Shown: positions 6,724 to 13,379 of the stretch, piece by piece
How the letters are laid out: the number at the start of each line of letters is the position of its first letter
How positions within the stretch are numbered: the stretch's first letter is position 1
Source of the DNA: Streptomyces sp. NRRL F-5727
Lineage (GTDB): Bacteria > Actinomycetota > Actinomycetes > Streptomycetales > Streptomycetaceae
Assembly (NCBI RefSeq): GCF_000719555.1
Contig: NZ_JOGX01000119.1
Location: 1-16,645 of the forward strand
Direction of reading: 5' to 3'
Length of the DNA: 16,645 bases
The notes under the pieces: model-generated
What the model was told of the DNA's origin: nothing
What the model saw: the letters and a program-made list of their open reading frames with translations, nothing else
Databases searched by the model: none
Translations under genes and position numbers: made by a program

Positions 6724-6770
6724 AAAAAGGGGCCGCCCGACGTCCGGGAGGGACATCGGGCGGCCCCTTC
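6724..6770 (-). terminator. strong intrinsic terminator of the DHA2 transporter gene
   Basis: A perfect 12-bp inverted repeat, GGGGCCGCCCGA (6729-6740) and TCGGGCGGCCCC (6756-6767), can be extended by two A-T pairs. On the minus strand it is followed by TTTTT. It lies 11 bases below the transporter stop codon. The A-run on the other side could also give some termination from the plus strand. Confidence 0.88.
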
Positions 6771-6780
6771 GGGGCGGGGG

Positions 6781-8220
6781 TCAGGCGGCGACCTTCTCGC
6801 CCTGCGGGGCGGGCGCGGCGGCGGCCTCGGCGGCCACGGCCTTGTCGCTCTTCATCACCAGGAGGGTGACGACACCGCCGAGGGCGGCGACGACCGCGGC
6901 GCCGACGAAGGCGGCCGAGAAGCCGTCGGTGAGCTCGGGCAGGTTGCCGAGCCGGTCGGCGCCCTGCGACATGGCGACCGCGGTGAGGGCGGCGAGGCCG
7001 AGCGCGGAGCCGACGTTGTAGGTGGTGTTGACGATGCCGGAGGCGAGACCGGCCTGCTCCTGCGGGGCGCCGGACATCGCGGCGATCATCGCCGGGATGT
7101 AGGCGAGGGACATGCCGAGCGCGGCGACCAGCGAGGCCGGCAGGACGTCGACCAGGAAGGAACCGGTCGGCGGGACGGCCGCCAGCCAGACCAGACCGGC
7201 CGCGAGGACCAGCAGACCACCGGCGACGAGCGGCTTGGCGCCGACCTTCGTCATCAGGCGGGAGGTGATCGCCGTCATGAAGATCATGAGGAGGACGGTC
7301 ATCGGGAGCAGCGCGGCACCGGACTCGAAGGCGCCGAAGCCGAGGACCTGCTGGAGGTACAGGTTGAGGAAGTACCACATCGGGATCCAGGCGGCACCGA
7401 GCAGCGTCATCGCCAGGTTGGCCGAGCCGAGGCGCGGCACCCGCCAGACGCTGAGCGGCATGAGCGGCTCGCGGACGGACTTCTGGATCACGAAGAAGAG
7501 GACCAGGAGGGCGGCGGCGCCGACCAGTTCGAGGATGGTGGCGGTGGCGCCCCAGCCGACCTCGGGGGCGCGGACGACGGCGAAGACGGCGAGCGCGAGG
7601 CCGGCGGTGACGGCGACGGCGCCGAGGACGTCGACGGAGCCGCGGCGGGACTCGACGTCCGGGAGCAGCTTGGTGGCGGCGAGGGTGGCGAGGCCGATCG
7701 GGATGTAGATGATGAAGACCCACTGCCAGCTCATCCACTCGGTGAAGACGCCGCCGAGGAAGACGCCCGCGGTGCCGCCGGCCGGGGCGGCGGCACCGTA
7801 CAGCGCCATCGCCTTGCCCAGCTCCTTCGGGTCGTGCATGAAGAGCATCATCAGCAGGGTCATCGCGGAGGGCGCGATGAGCGCGCCGCCGACGCCCTGG
7901 ACGGCGCGGCCGACGATCTCGACCCAGGCGGTCTGCGCGGCGGCGGCCACGACCGAGCCGGCGATCATGACGGCCCAGCCGGAGACGAAGATCCTGCGGG
8001 CTCCGACGAGGTCGGAGAGGCGTCCGCCGAGGAGCAGCAGACCGCCGAAGACGATCACGTAGGCGTTGAAGATCCACTGGAGCTCGCTCTGCGAGAAGCC
8101 CAGGTCCTTCTGCATCTCGGGGAGCGCCACTCCGATGATCGAGGTGTCCATGATGACCATGAACTGGGCGGCGGCGAGCACGAGGAGTGCCCACCAGCGC
8201 CGGGGGTTGACGTTTGACAT
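6781..8220 (-). CDS. DHA2-family MFS drug efflux transporter (14 membrane segments)
   Basis: This 479-residue membrane protein is similar in design to EmrB/QacA-type proton-drug antiporters. The first helix ends with FMVIMDTSIIGVALPEM, a form of the DHA2 motif (D-x-T-x-x-x-x-A-L-P). FGGLLLLGGRLSDLVGARR (motif A) and VGRAVQGVGGALIAPSA (motif C region) follow. About fourteen hydrophobic segments can be traced, with a charged Ala-rich C-terminus. The ATG at 8220 has GAAGGG 7 bases upstream; a GTG 15 bases earlier would put that site inside the gene and is rejected. It could export the product of the neighbouring cluster, but it has its own terminator and a promoter with CsoR-like sites, so it may respond to a separate stress such as metal or thiol-reactive compounds. 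Confidence 0.88.
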   Translation of the reverse strand: MSNVNPRRWWALLVLAAAQFMVIMDTSIIGVALPEMQKDLGFSQSELQWIFNAYVIVFGGLLLLGGRLSDLVGARRIFVSGWAVMIAGSVVAAAAQTAWVEIVGRAVQGVGGALIAPSAMTLLMMLFMHDPKELGKAMALYGAAAPAGGTAGVFLGGVFTEWMSWQWVFIIYIPIGLATLAATKLLPDVESRRGSVDVLGAVAVTAGLALAVFAVVRAPEVGWGATATILELVGAAALLVLFFVIQKSVREPLMPLSVWRVPRLGSANLAMTLLGAAWIPMWYFLNLYLQQVLGFGAFESGAALLPMTVLLMIFMTAITSRLMTKVGAKPLVAGGLLVLAAGLVWLAAVPPTGSFLVDVLPASLVAALGMSLAYIPAMIAAMSGAPQEQAGLASGIVNTTYNVGSALGLAALTAVAMSQGADRLGNLPELTDGFSAAFVGAAVVAALGGVVTLLVMKSDKAVAAEAAAAPAPQGEKVAA

Positions 8221-8264
8221 CGCACTGCCCTTCACTCGCGGCCGACCGGTGGCCTGGGCCGTTC

Positions 8265-8285
8265 ACATACCCCTGGGGGGTACCT
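8265..8285. promoter_or_regulatory. CsoR-like operator, downstream copy
   Basis: ATACCCCTGGGGGGTA (8267-8282) has ACATACCC and GGGTA arms around a G-rich centre. It is a degenerate copy of the site at 8301-8321, with centres 36 bp apart. It would lie just downstream of the predicted transporter transcription start, a position suited to repression. Confidence 0.55.
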
Positions 8286-8294
8286 TCGCGGAGC

Positions 8295-8323
8295 ACCGTA
8301 ACATACCCATGGGGGGTATGTAA
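8295..8323 (-). promoter_or_regulatory. promoter of the DHA2 transporter with CsoR-like operator in the spacer
   Basis: On the minus strand TTACAT (8318-8323) and TACGGT (8295-8300) are separated by 17 bases. The palindrome with arms ACATACCC and GGGTATGT (8301-8321) fills the spacer. The TACCC-N-GGGGGGTA pattern, with a run of six Gs, resembles operators of the CsoR/DUF156 repressor family, which sense copper, formaldehyde or sulfur species. No such regulator gene lies in the window, so the assignment rests on the pattern alone. Confidence 0.55.
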
Positions 8324-8417
8324 GAGTGCGATGAGGGAGATCCTCCGCCACGCCGGGAGGCGGACCGCGAGGCGGGCCGTCCGGGCTCGCACCCGGAAAA
8401 GCCGCGGCCCCGGCGGG

Positions 8418-8423
8418 CACAAT
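8418..8423 (+). promoter_or_regulatory. possible -10 box for a leaderless transcript
   Basis: CACAAT ends six bases before the ATG at 8430, the spacing expected if transcription starts at the A of the start codon. No ribosome binding site is visible. The same layout (GACAAT, six bases, ATG) occurs in front of the gene starting at 11355. No clear -35 box is seen at either. Confidence 0.4.
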
Positions 8424-8429
8424 GCGGCC

Positions 8430-9116
8430 ATGACCGCACCCGAGGAAGCCGCCGCGCAGGACCTCGACCTGCTCCGGCGCTGGAACGCCACCCTGCTCGC
8501 CGCCCGCGCCGGTCGCGAGGGCCCCGACCCCGCCCCGTACGGCCGCGACCTGCTCGGCCGCTGGGCCGAGCCGCAGCGCCGCTACCACACGGTCACCCAC
8601 CTGAAGGCGGTCCTCGACCGGATCGACGAGCTGACCGACCAGGGCGGCGAGGGCGGGGAGCTCGAACTGGTCCGGCTCGCCGCCTGGTTCCACGACGCCG
8701 TCTACCGCCCCGACCGCTCCGAGAACGAGGAACGCTCCGCCCACCTCGCCGAACGCGCCCTGCGCGAAGCCGGGTTGACCGAGCACGAGGTCACCGAGGT
8801 GGCCCGCCTGGTCCGCCTCACCGTCACCCACGACCCCGCCCCCGGCGACCTCAACGGCGAGACCCTCTGCGACGCCGACCTAGCCATCCTCGCCACCGAC
8901 CCCGATACCTACAGGGGGTATACGGCAGCCGTCCGCGAGGAGTACGCCTTCGTCCCCGACGACGCCTTCCGCGAAGGCCGCGCCGCCGTCCTCCGCCACC
9001 TCCTCGGGCTGCCCCGCCTCTTCCGCACCCCGTACGGCGCGGCGGTATGGGAGGAAAAGGCGCGGGAGAACATCGAGAGGGAACTCAGGGAACTCGCGGA
9101 CCTGACGGCCCCCTAG
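8430..9116 (+). CDS. predicted HD-superfamily metal-dependent phosphohydrolase
   Basis: This 228-residue protein has RRYHTVTHLKAVLDRI near residue 50, WFHDAVYRPDRSENEERSA near 90 and a later conserved aspartate in LCDADLAILA. These are the His, His-Asp and Asp positions of the HD fold found in the COG4339 group of small predicted hydrolases. The substrate is unknown. The ATG at 8430 is chosen because the family starts shortly before the LLRRWNA helix; an upstream in-frame extension would add a highly Arg-rich stretch. The stop TAG is part of the CTAG at 9113-9116, the left boundary of the following inserted cassette, so the reading frame was preserved by the insertion. Confidence 0.8.
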   Translation: MTAPEEAAAQDLDLLRRWNATLLAARAGREGPDPAPYGRDLLGRWAEPQRRYHTVTHLKAVLDRIDELTDQGGEGGELELVRLAAWFHDAVYRPDRSENEERSAHLAERALREAGLTEHEVTEVARLVRLTVTHDPAPGDLNGETLCDADLAILATDPDTYRGYTAAVREEYAFVPDDAFREGRAAVLRHLLGLPRLFRTPYGAAVWEEKARENIERELRELADLTAP

Positions 9117-9138
9117 GCCCTGTCGTCAAACTCCCGCC
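9117..9138 (+). repeat. left inverted repeat of the cassette
   Basis: This 22-bp end matches the right end (10628-10649) at 15 of 22 positions; the outer CCTGTC block and the inner TCCCGCC block are identical. The next 150 bases, up to the transporter start, hold no gene I can support and are probably the non-coding end of the element. Confidence 0.6.
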
Positions 9139-9292
9139 TGCCCCGCGACGCCATGCACGCGCTCTCGCCGCACCGGGTGAAAGCACGAGTACGTCCAGTA
9201 CGAGGACTTCCGGAGCCCAGGTGACCGTCTCGTATCGCGAGAAACCGGCGGTTCCCGGAATGACAGGCACAAAGATCGGGTTGGCACATGTC

Positions 9293-10567
9293 ATGCCGTC
9301 TTCCTCCGCCGAGCCCGCCACGCCCTCCCCCACGCCCTCCCCCGCCGCCCGCCGGATGCCCCTGGCCGTCTACGTCCTCGGCCTCTCCGTCTTCGCGCTC
9401 GGCACGAGCGAGTTCATGCTCTCCGGCCTCCTGGAGCACATCGCGGACGACATGGACGTCTCCATCCCGCAGGCCGGACTGCTCATCTCCGCCTTCGCCA
9501 TCGGCATGGTCGTCGGCGCCCCGCTGCTCGCCGTGGCCACCCTCCGCCTCCCCCGCAAGACCACCCTGGTCGCCCTGATCACCGTCTTCGGCCTCGGCCA
9601 GATCGCCGGCGCGCTCGCCCCCACCTACGGCATCCTCTTCGCGTCCCGCGTGATCAGCGCGCTCGCCTGCGCCGGCTTCTGGGCCGTCGGCGCGGCCGTC
9701 GCCATCGCGATGGTCCCGCGCGACTCCCGGGCCCGCGCCATGGCCGTCATGATCGGCGGCCTCTCCATCGCCAACGTCCTCGGCGTCCCCGCCGGCGCCT
9801 TCCTGGGCGAGCACCTCGGCTGGCGCTCCGCCTTCTGGGCCGTCGGCGCCGCCTCCGCGATCGCCCTCGTCGGCGTCGTCACCCGCATCCCCCGCATCCC
9901 CCTCCCGGAGACGAAGCCCCGCCTCCGCCAGGAGCTCACGATCTACCGCGACCGCCAGGTCCTCCTCTCGATCGTGGTCACCGCCCTCGCCGCGGGCGGC
10001 GTCTTCTGCGCCTTCTCCTACCTGGCCCCGCTCCTCACCGACGTCTCCGGCCTCGACGAGGGCTGGGTCTCCGGCGTCCTGGCCCTCTTCGGCATCGGCG
10101 CCCTGATCGGCACGACGATCGGCGGCCGGGTCGCCGACGCCCACCTCTTCGGCGTCCTCCTCACCGGCATCACCGCCTCCACCGTCTTCCTGGTGGCCCT
10201 GGCCCTCTTCGCCTCGACCCCGGCGGCCACCGTCACGCTGGCCTTCCTCCTCGGCGTCTCGGCCTTCTACACGGCCCCCGCCCTCAACGCCCGCATGTTC
10301 AACGTCGCCGGCGCCGCCCCCACCCTGGCCGGCGCCACCACCACGGCCGCCTTCAACCTCGGCAACACCGGCGGCCCCTGGCTGGGCGGCACCGTCATCG
10401 ACGCGGACCTCGGCTACACCTCCCCCGCCTGGGCGGGAGCCGCCATGACCCTCCTGGCCCTGGCCACAGCCGCCCTCGCCCTCCGCCTGACCCGCACGGG
10501 CCCGTCGAGGGTGGTCATGGGCGCGCAGGGCGCCCCGGCGGAGGCGAAGTCCACGACCAGCCGCTGA
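9293..10567 (+). CDS. Cmx/CmrA-like chloramphenicol-type MFS efflux transporter (12 membrane segments)
   Basis: This 424-residue DHA1 transporter has a first helix reading LAVYVLGLSVFALGTSEFML. GTSEFM is the signature of the AraJ/Cmx/CmlR group, which includes chloramphenicol exporters of Streptomyces and Corynebacterium. Twelve hydrophobic segments can be counted, with a loop of basic residues in the middle (PLPETKPRLRQELTIYRDRQ). Start choice is uncertain. ATG 9293 best fits the family, but its ribosome binding site is poor. ATG 9260 and GTG 9221 are in frame, and the latter has GGAG 7 bases upstream. The gene is alone between inverted repeats and CTAG duplications, so it appears to have arrived as a mobile cassette. 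The drug it exports is not deducible. Confidence 0.8.
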   Translation: MPSSSAEPATPSPTPSPAARRMPLAVYVLGLSVFALGTSEFMLSGLLEHIADDMDVSIPQAGLLISAFAIGMVVGAPLLAVATLRLPRKTTLVALITVFGLGQIAGALAPTYGILFASRVISALACAGFWAVGAAVAIAMVPRDSRARAMAVMIGGLSIANVLGVPAGAFLGEHLGWRSAFWAVGAASAIALVGVVTRIPRIPLPETKPRLRQELTIYRDRQVLLSIVVTALAAGGVFCAFSYLAPLLTDVSGLDEGWVSGVLALFGIGALIGTTIGGRVADAHLFGVLLTGITASTVFLVALALFASTPAATVTLAFLLGVSAFYTAPALNARMFNVAGAAPTLAGATTTAAFNLGNTGGPWLGGTVIDADLGYTSPAWAGAAMTLLALATAALALRLTRTGPSRVVMGAQGAPAEAKSTTSR

Positions 10568-10579
10568 CGGCGCGACGCA

Positions 10580-10618
10580 CCCGCCCGACCCGCATCCGGA
10601 GCGTGCGTGCCGGGCGGG
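10580..10618 (+). terminator. GC-rich hairpin after the Cmx-like gene
   Basis: CCCGCCCG (10580-10587) pairs with CGGGCGGG (10611-10618), with a smaller inner pairing CGCA/TGCG. It starts 13 bases after the stop. There is no T-run, so it is a probable but unproven Streptomyces-type terminator, lying inside the cassette. Confidence 0.5.
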
Positions 10619-10627
10619 CCGGACCCC

Positions 10628-10649
10628 GGCGGGAACTGTCAGACAGGCC
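10628..10649 (-). repeat. right inverted repeat of the cassette
   Basis: Read on the minus strand from 10649 it begins GGCCTGTCTGACAG and ends with TTCCCGCC, matching the left end in the outer and inner blocks. It abuts the CTAG at 10650-10653. Confidence 0.6.
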
Positions 10650-10928
10650 CTAGGACGGCCCCTCCGCCGGCCGGCCCTTCGGGCGGCGGAGGCCGGCGGC
10701 GGTGAGGCGGCGGAGGAGTTCCTTGGAGCCGACGGGGAGGGCGCCGGCGGCGATCGTCCTCTCGTACCAGTCGGACGGGATGTCGTAGTGGTCGCGGTCG
10801 AAGCCGCGGGCGGGGGCGCCGAGCTCGGCGGCGAAGGCGTGGAGCTCGTCGAAGGAGACGTCGCTGACCAGGTGGGACCACATGCGGCCGTGGCCGGGCC
10901 AGGTCGGCGGGTCGATGTAGAGGGTCAC
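10650..10928 (-). CDS. DUF4031 family protein
   Basis: This 92-residue protein begins TLYIDPPTWPGHGRMWSHLV and continues with SFDELHAFAAELG and FDRDHYDIPSDWYE. It is a compact conserved actinobacterial family with His, Asp and Trp residues in fixed places, annotated as DUF4031. The function is unknown. The start is a GTG at 10928 without a clear Shine-Dalgarno sequence. The stop TAG on the minus strand comes from the CTAG at 10650-10653, the right-hand boundary of the inserted cassette. In the reconstructed pre-insertion state its stop codon overlapped that of the HD-domain gene on the other strand. Confidence 0.8.
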   Translation of the reverse strand: MTLYIDPPTWPGHGRMWSHLVSDVSFDELHAFAAELGAPARGFDRDHYDIPSDWYERTIAAGALPVGSKELLRRLTAAGLRRPKGRPAEGPS

Positions 10929-10998
10929 CGGCGGAGCCCCGCACCGGGCGCGGTCCCCACGTCGGGCCGCCCCTCCGCACCGGCTCTCGCGCCCGCGC

Positions 10999-11355
10999 TC
11001 ACGTCAGCCCGCCCACCCGGGCCACCACCACGCCCTGTTTGCCGCAGACCCAGTGGGGGTCCGGGCCGAGTTCCGGTTCCACGTCGAGGGCGTGGGGGTC
11101 GCCGGAGGAGCAGACGGGGCAGAGGGGCCAGCGGCCGTACGCCTCCAGGAGGGCGTCCTGGACGTCCTGGGCGACCAGGCCCGCCACGTACTCCACGCCC
11201 TCGGGCCACTGCTCGACCCACCAGCGGCGGTGCGTCACCGCGTCCTCGACCATCGACACGACCTGCGCGGCGGCCACGTCACGGGCCGCGAGGTCGGCCA
11301 GCACCAGCGCGCGGGCGGCGTGCAGCGCCTGCTCCACGGGGTCGATGTCGTCCAT
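10999..11355 (-). CDS. small conserved protein with CxxC pair, function unknown
   Basis: This 118-residue protein has a helical N-terminal half (residues 6-75, including THRRWWVEQWPEGVEYVAGL). A short C-terminal part with CPVC and, about 25 residues later, HWVCGKQG suggests a small metal-binding knuckle. It has three cysteines plus a histidine rather than a full four-cysteine zinc ribbon. I do not recognise a characterised homologue. The ATG at 11355 is preferred: GACAAT sits six bases upstream, the layout of a leaderless transcript, and no ribosome binding site is seen. An in-frame start 15 bases upstream is less likely. DUF4031 lies 70 bases downstream on the same strand and may be co-transcribed. 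Confidence 0.65.
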   Translation of the reverse strand: MDDIDPVEQALHAARALVLADLAARDVAAAQVVSMVEDAVTHRRWWVEQWPEGVEYVAGLVAQDVQDALLEAYGRWPLCPVCSSGDPHALDVEPELGPDPHWVCGKQGVVVARVGGLT

Positions 11356-11361
11356 GGGGCC

Positions 11362-11367
11362 ATTGTC
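11362..11367 (-). promoter_or_regulatory. possible -10 box for a leaderless transcript
   Basis: GACAAT on the minus strand is followed by six bases and ATG, the same layout as at 8418-8430. No convincing -35 is visible. Confidence 0.4.
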
Positions 11368-11443
11368 CACCGAGAGGGGCGGGGGACGAAGGTCCCCTTC
11401 CCGTCCGGCTTCTCCGGGCCCTACGGGGTCTTGTCCCGCCCCA

Positions 11444-11466
11444 CCCCTGAAAGTATCTTTCAGGGG
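11444..11466. promoter_or_regulatory. perfect 23-bp operator palindrome of the RpiR/MurR regulator
   Basis: CCCCTGAAAG (11444-11453), a TAT centre and CTTTCAGGGG (11457-11466) form a perfect inverted repeat ending on the first base of the regulator GTG. TGAAA/TTTCA arms are usual for RpiR/MurR-family operators, so autoregulation, relieved by MurNAc-6-phosphate or GlcNAc-6-phosphate, is likely. Confidence 0.75.
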
Positions 11467-12389
11467 TGACCAATGACGTGAAGGAAACTTTCAGCAGCGA
11501 GGCGCCCCCGGCGCCGGCCGCGCTCGCCGCCAAGGTGCGGACCCTCTCCCCTTCCATGACCCGTTCCATGCAGCGGGTCGCCGAGGCCGTCGCCGGGGAC
11601 CCCGCCGGCTGCGCCGCCCTCACGGTCACCGGCCTCGCCGAACTGACCGGCACCAGCGAGGCCACCGTCGTCCGCACCGCCCGCCTCCTCGGCTACCCCG
11701 GCTACCGCGACCTGCGGCTCGCCCTCGCCGGGCTCGCCGCCCAGCAGCAGTCCGGCCGGGCGCCCTCCGTCACCGCCGACATCGCCGTCGACGACCCGGT
11801 CGCCGACGTCGTCGCCAAGCTGGCCCACGACGAGCGGCAGACCCTCGCCGACACCGCCGCCGCGCTCGACACCGTCCAGCTCGGCGCCGTCGCCGCCGCC
11901 TGCGCCACCGCCCGCCGCATCGACGTGTACGGCGTCGGCGCCTCCGGCCTCGTCGCCCAGGACCTGGTGCAGAAGCTGCTCCGGATCGGGCTGATCGCGC
12001 ACGCCCACGGCGACCCGCACCTCGCCGTCACCAACGCCGTGCAGCTCCGCTCCGGCGACGTGGCCCTCGCCATCACCCACTCGGGCTCCACCGGCGACGT
12101 CATAGAACCGCTCCGGGTGGCCTTCGAGCACGGGGCCACCACGGTCGCGATCACCGGCCGCCCGGACGGGCCCGTCAGCCAGTACGCCGACCACGTGCTG
12201 ACCACCTCGACCGCCCGCGAGAGCGAGCTGAGACCGGCCGCCATGTCGTCCCGCACCAGCCAACTCCTGGTCGTGGACTGTCTGTTCACCTGCGTCACCC
12301 AGCGCACGTACGAGACCGCGGCCCCTGCCCTCGCGGCCTCGTACGAAGCCCTCGCCCACCGGCACTCGCCCCGCACCACCACCCGCTGA
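11466..12389 (+). CDS. RpiR/MurR family transcriptional regulator with SIS domain
   Basis: This protein of about 307 residues has an N-terminal helix-turn-helix of the RpiR type (LTVTGLAELTGTSEATVVRT, about 52-71). A phosphosugar-binding SIS domain follows (RRIDVYGVGASGLVAQDL, then LAITHSGSTGDVIEPL). It lies 22 bases upstream of murQ and in the same operon as a PTS permease, so the effector is probably an amino-sugar phosphate. Two starts are possible. GTG 11466 overlaps the operator palindrome; GTG 11478 has AGGGG 11 bases upstream and removes only four residues. The regulator probably represses its own operon through the palindrome at 11444-11466 and the weaker copy at 11478-11494. Confidence 0.88.
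   Translation: MTNDVKETFSSEAPPAPAALAAKVRTLSPSMTRSMQRVAEAVAGDPAGCAALTVTGLAELTGTSEATVVRTARLLGYPGYRDLRLALAGLAAQQQSGRAPSVTADIAVDDPVADVVAKLAHDERQTLADTAAALDTVQLGAVAAACATARRIDVYGVGASGLVAQDLVQKLLRIGLIAHAHGDPHLAVTNAVQLRSGDVALAITHSGSTGDVIEPLRVAFEHGATTVAITGRPDGPVSQYADHVLTTSTARESELRPAAMSSRTSQLLVVDCLFTCVTQRTYETAAPALAASYEALAHRHSPRTTTR
11478..11494. promoter_or_regulatory. second, imperfect RpiR/MurR operator
   Basis: GTGAAGGAAACTTTCAG matches the core of the upstream palindrome at 13 of 17 positions. The two centres are 31 bp apart, three helical turns, so two dimers could bind on the same face of the DNA. It lies within the first codons of the regulator gene. Confidence 0.55.
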
Positions 12390-12411
12390 ACCAGGAAGAA
12401 GGCAGCCGCCC

Positions 12412-13338
12412 GTGTCCACCGCGTACTCCGAACTCCGCGCCCAGCTGGCCACCCTCACCACCGAGGCGTACCGTCCCGAACTGGCCGAGATCGACCGGCT
12501 GTCCACCCTGGAGATCGCCCGCACCATGAACGGCGAGGACCAGAGCGTCCCCGCCGCCGTGGCCCGGCAGCTGCCCGCGATCGCCGCCGCCATCGACGCC
12601 ACCGCCGAGCGGATGGCCCGCGGCGGCCGGCTGCTCTACCTGGGCGCCGGCACCGCCGGACGGCTCGGCGTCCTCGACGCCAGCGAGTGCCCGCCCACCT
12701 TCAACACCGACCCCTCCGAGGTCGTCGGCCTGATCGCGGGCGGCCCCGCCGCCATGGTCCGGGCCGTCGAGGGCGCCGAGGACTCCAAGGAGCTCGCCGC
12801 CGCCGACCTCGACGCCCTCGGCGTCGGCCCCGACGACACCGTGGTCGGCGTCTCCGCCTCCGGCCGCACCCCGTACGCCATCGGCGCCGTCGAGCACGCC
12901 CGCGCCGCCGGGGCGCTCACCATCGGCCTGTCCTGCAACGCGGACAGCGCGCTCGCGGCCGCCGCCGAGCACGGCATCGAGGTCGTCACCGGGCCCGAAC
13001 TCCTCACCGGATCCACCCGGTTGAAGGCCGGCACGGCCCAGAAGCTGGTCCTCAACATGATCTCGACGATCACCATGATCCGGCTCGGCAAGACCTACGG
13101 GAACCTCATGGTCGACGTCCGCGCCTCCAACGAGAAGCTCCAGGCCCGCTCGCGCCGGATCGTCGCGCTCGCGACCGGCGCCCCCGACGAGCAGATCGAG
13201 GCCGCCCTCACCGCCGCCGAGGGGGAGGTGAAGAACGCCATCCTGATCCTTCTCGCCGACGTCGACGCCGCCACCGCGGCGCGCCGGCTGCAGGACTCCC
13301 GCGGCCATCTGCGTGCGGCGCTGCACGCGACCACCTGA
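12412..13338 (+). CDS. murQ: N-acetylmuramic acid 6-phosphate etherase
   Basis: This 308-residue SIS-fold enzyme cleaves the lactyl ether of MurNAc-6-phosphate to give GlcNAc-6-phosphate and D-lactate. Visible motifs are LGAGTAGRLGVLDASECPPTF, shown here as YLGAGTAGRL (76-85) and DASECPPTF (89-97), then VEGAEDS (119-125). Glu92 and Glu123 are 31 residues apart, as are the catalytic Glu83 and Glu114 of E. coli MurQ. The GTG start at 12412 has an AGGAAGAAGG ribosome binding site. The length equals that of the family. It sits between the RpiR regulator and the PTS permease, the usual order for recovery of peptidoglycan amino sugars. Confidence 0.95.
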   Translation: MSTAYSELRAQLATLTTEAYRPELAEIDRLSTLEIARTMNGEDQSVPAAVARQLPAIAAAIDATAERMARGGRLLYLGAGTAGRLGVLDASECPPTFNTDPSEVVGLIAGGPAAMVRAVEGAEDSKELAAADLDALGVGPDDTVVGVSASGRTPYAIGAVEHARAAGALTIGLSCNADSALAAAAEHGIEVVTGPELLTGSTRLKAGTAQKLVLNMISTITMIRLGKTYGNLMVDVRASNEKLQARSRRIVALATGAPDEQIEAALTAAEGEVKNAILILLADVDAATAARRLQDSRGHLRAALHATT

Positions 13339-13379
13339 GCCGCACCTCCCCCTCCCCCGCACCGAAGGCACCACCCCAC

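Larger units (their letters stand above)
9117..10649 (+). mobile_element. transposon-like cassette carrying an efflux gene, no transposase
   Basis: The segment is bordered by imperfect 22-bp inverted repeats: GCCCTGTCGTCAAACTCCCG at 9117-9136 plus CC, and on the opposite strand GGCCTGTCTGACAGTTCCCG from 10649 plus CC. Fifteen of 22 positions match. CTAG stands on both outer sides (9113-9116 and 10650-10653), as expected for a 4-bp target duplication at a YTAR site (IS5 group) or a TA duplication. Removing the segment and one CTAG rejoins two convergent genes whose stop codons share that CTAG. The only gene inside is the MFS transporter. It may be a passenger cassette mobilised in trans or an IS whose transposase was replaced. 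Confidence 0.65.

Noticed and set aside
8331..8429. N-terminal extension of the HD-domain protein from the ATG at 8331
   Set aside because: It would add an Arg-rich stretch unlike the family, and the ATG at 8430 has a plausible leaderless start.
9139..9292. Possible short gene or RNA at the left end of the cassette
   Set aside because: No frame shows protein-like sequence apart from possible upstream starts of the transporter, and the small inverted repeats here are too weak to support an RNA gene.
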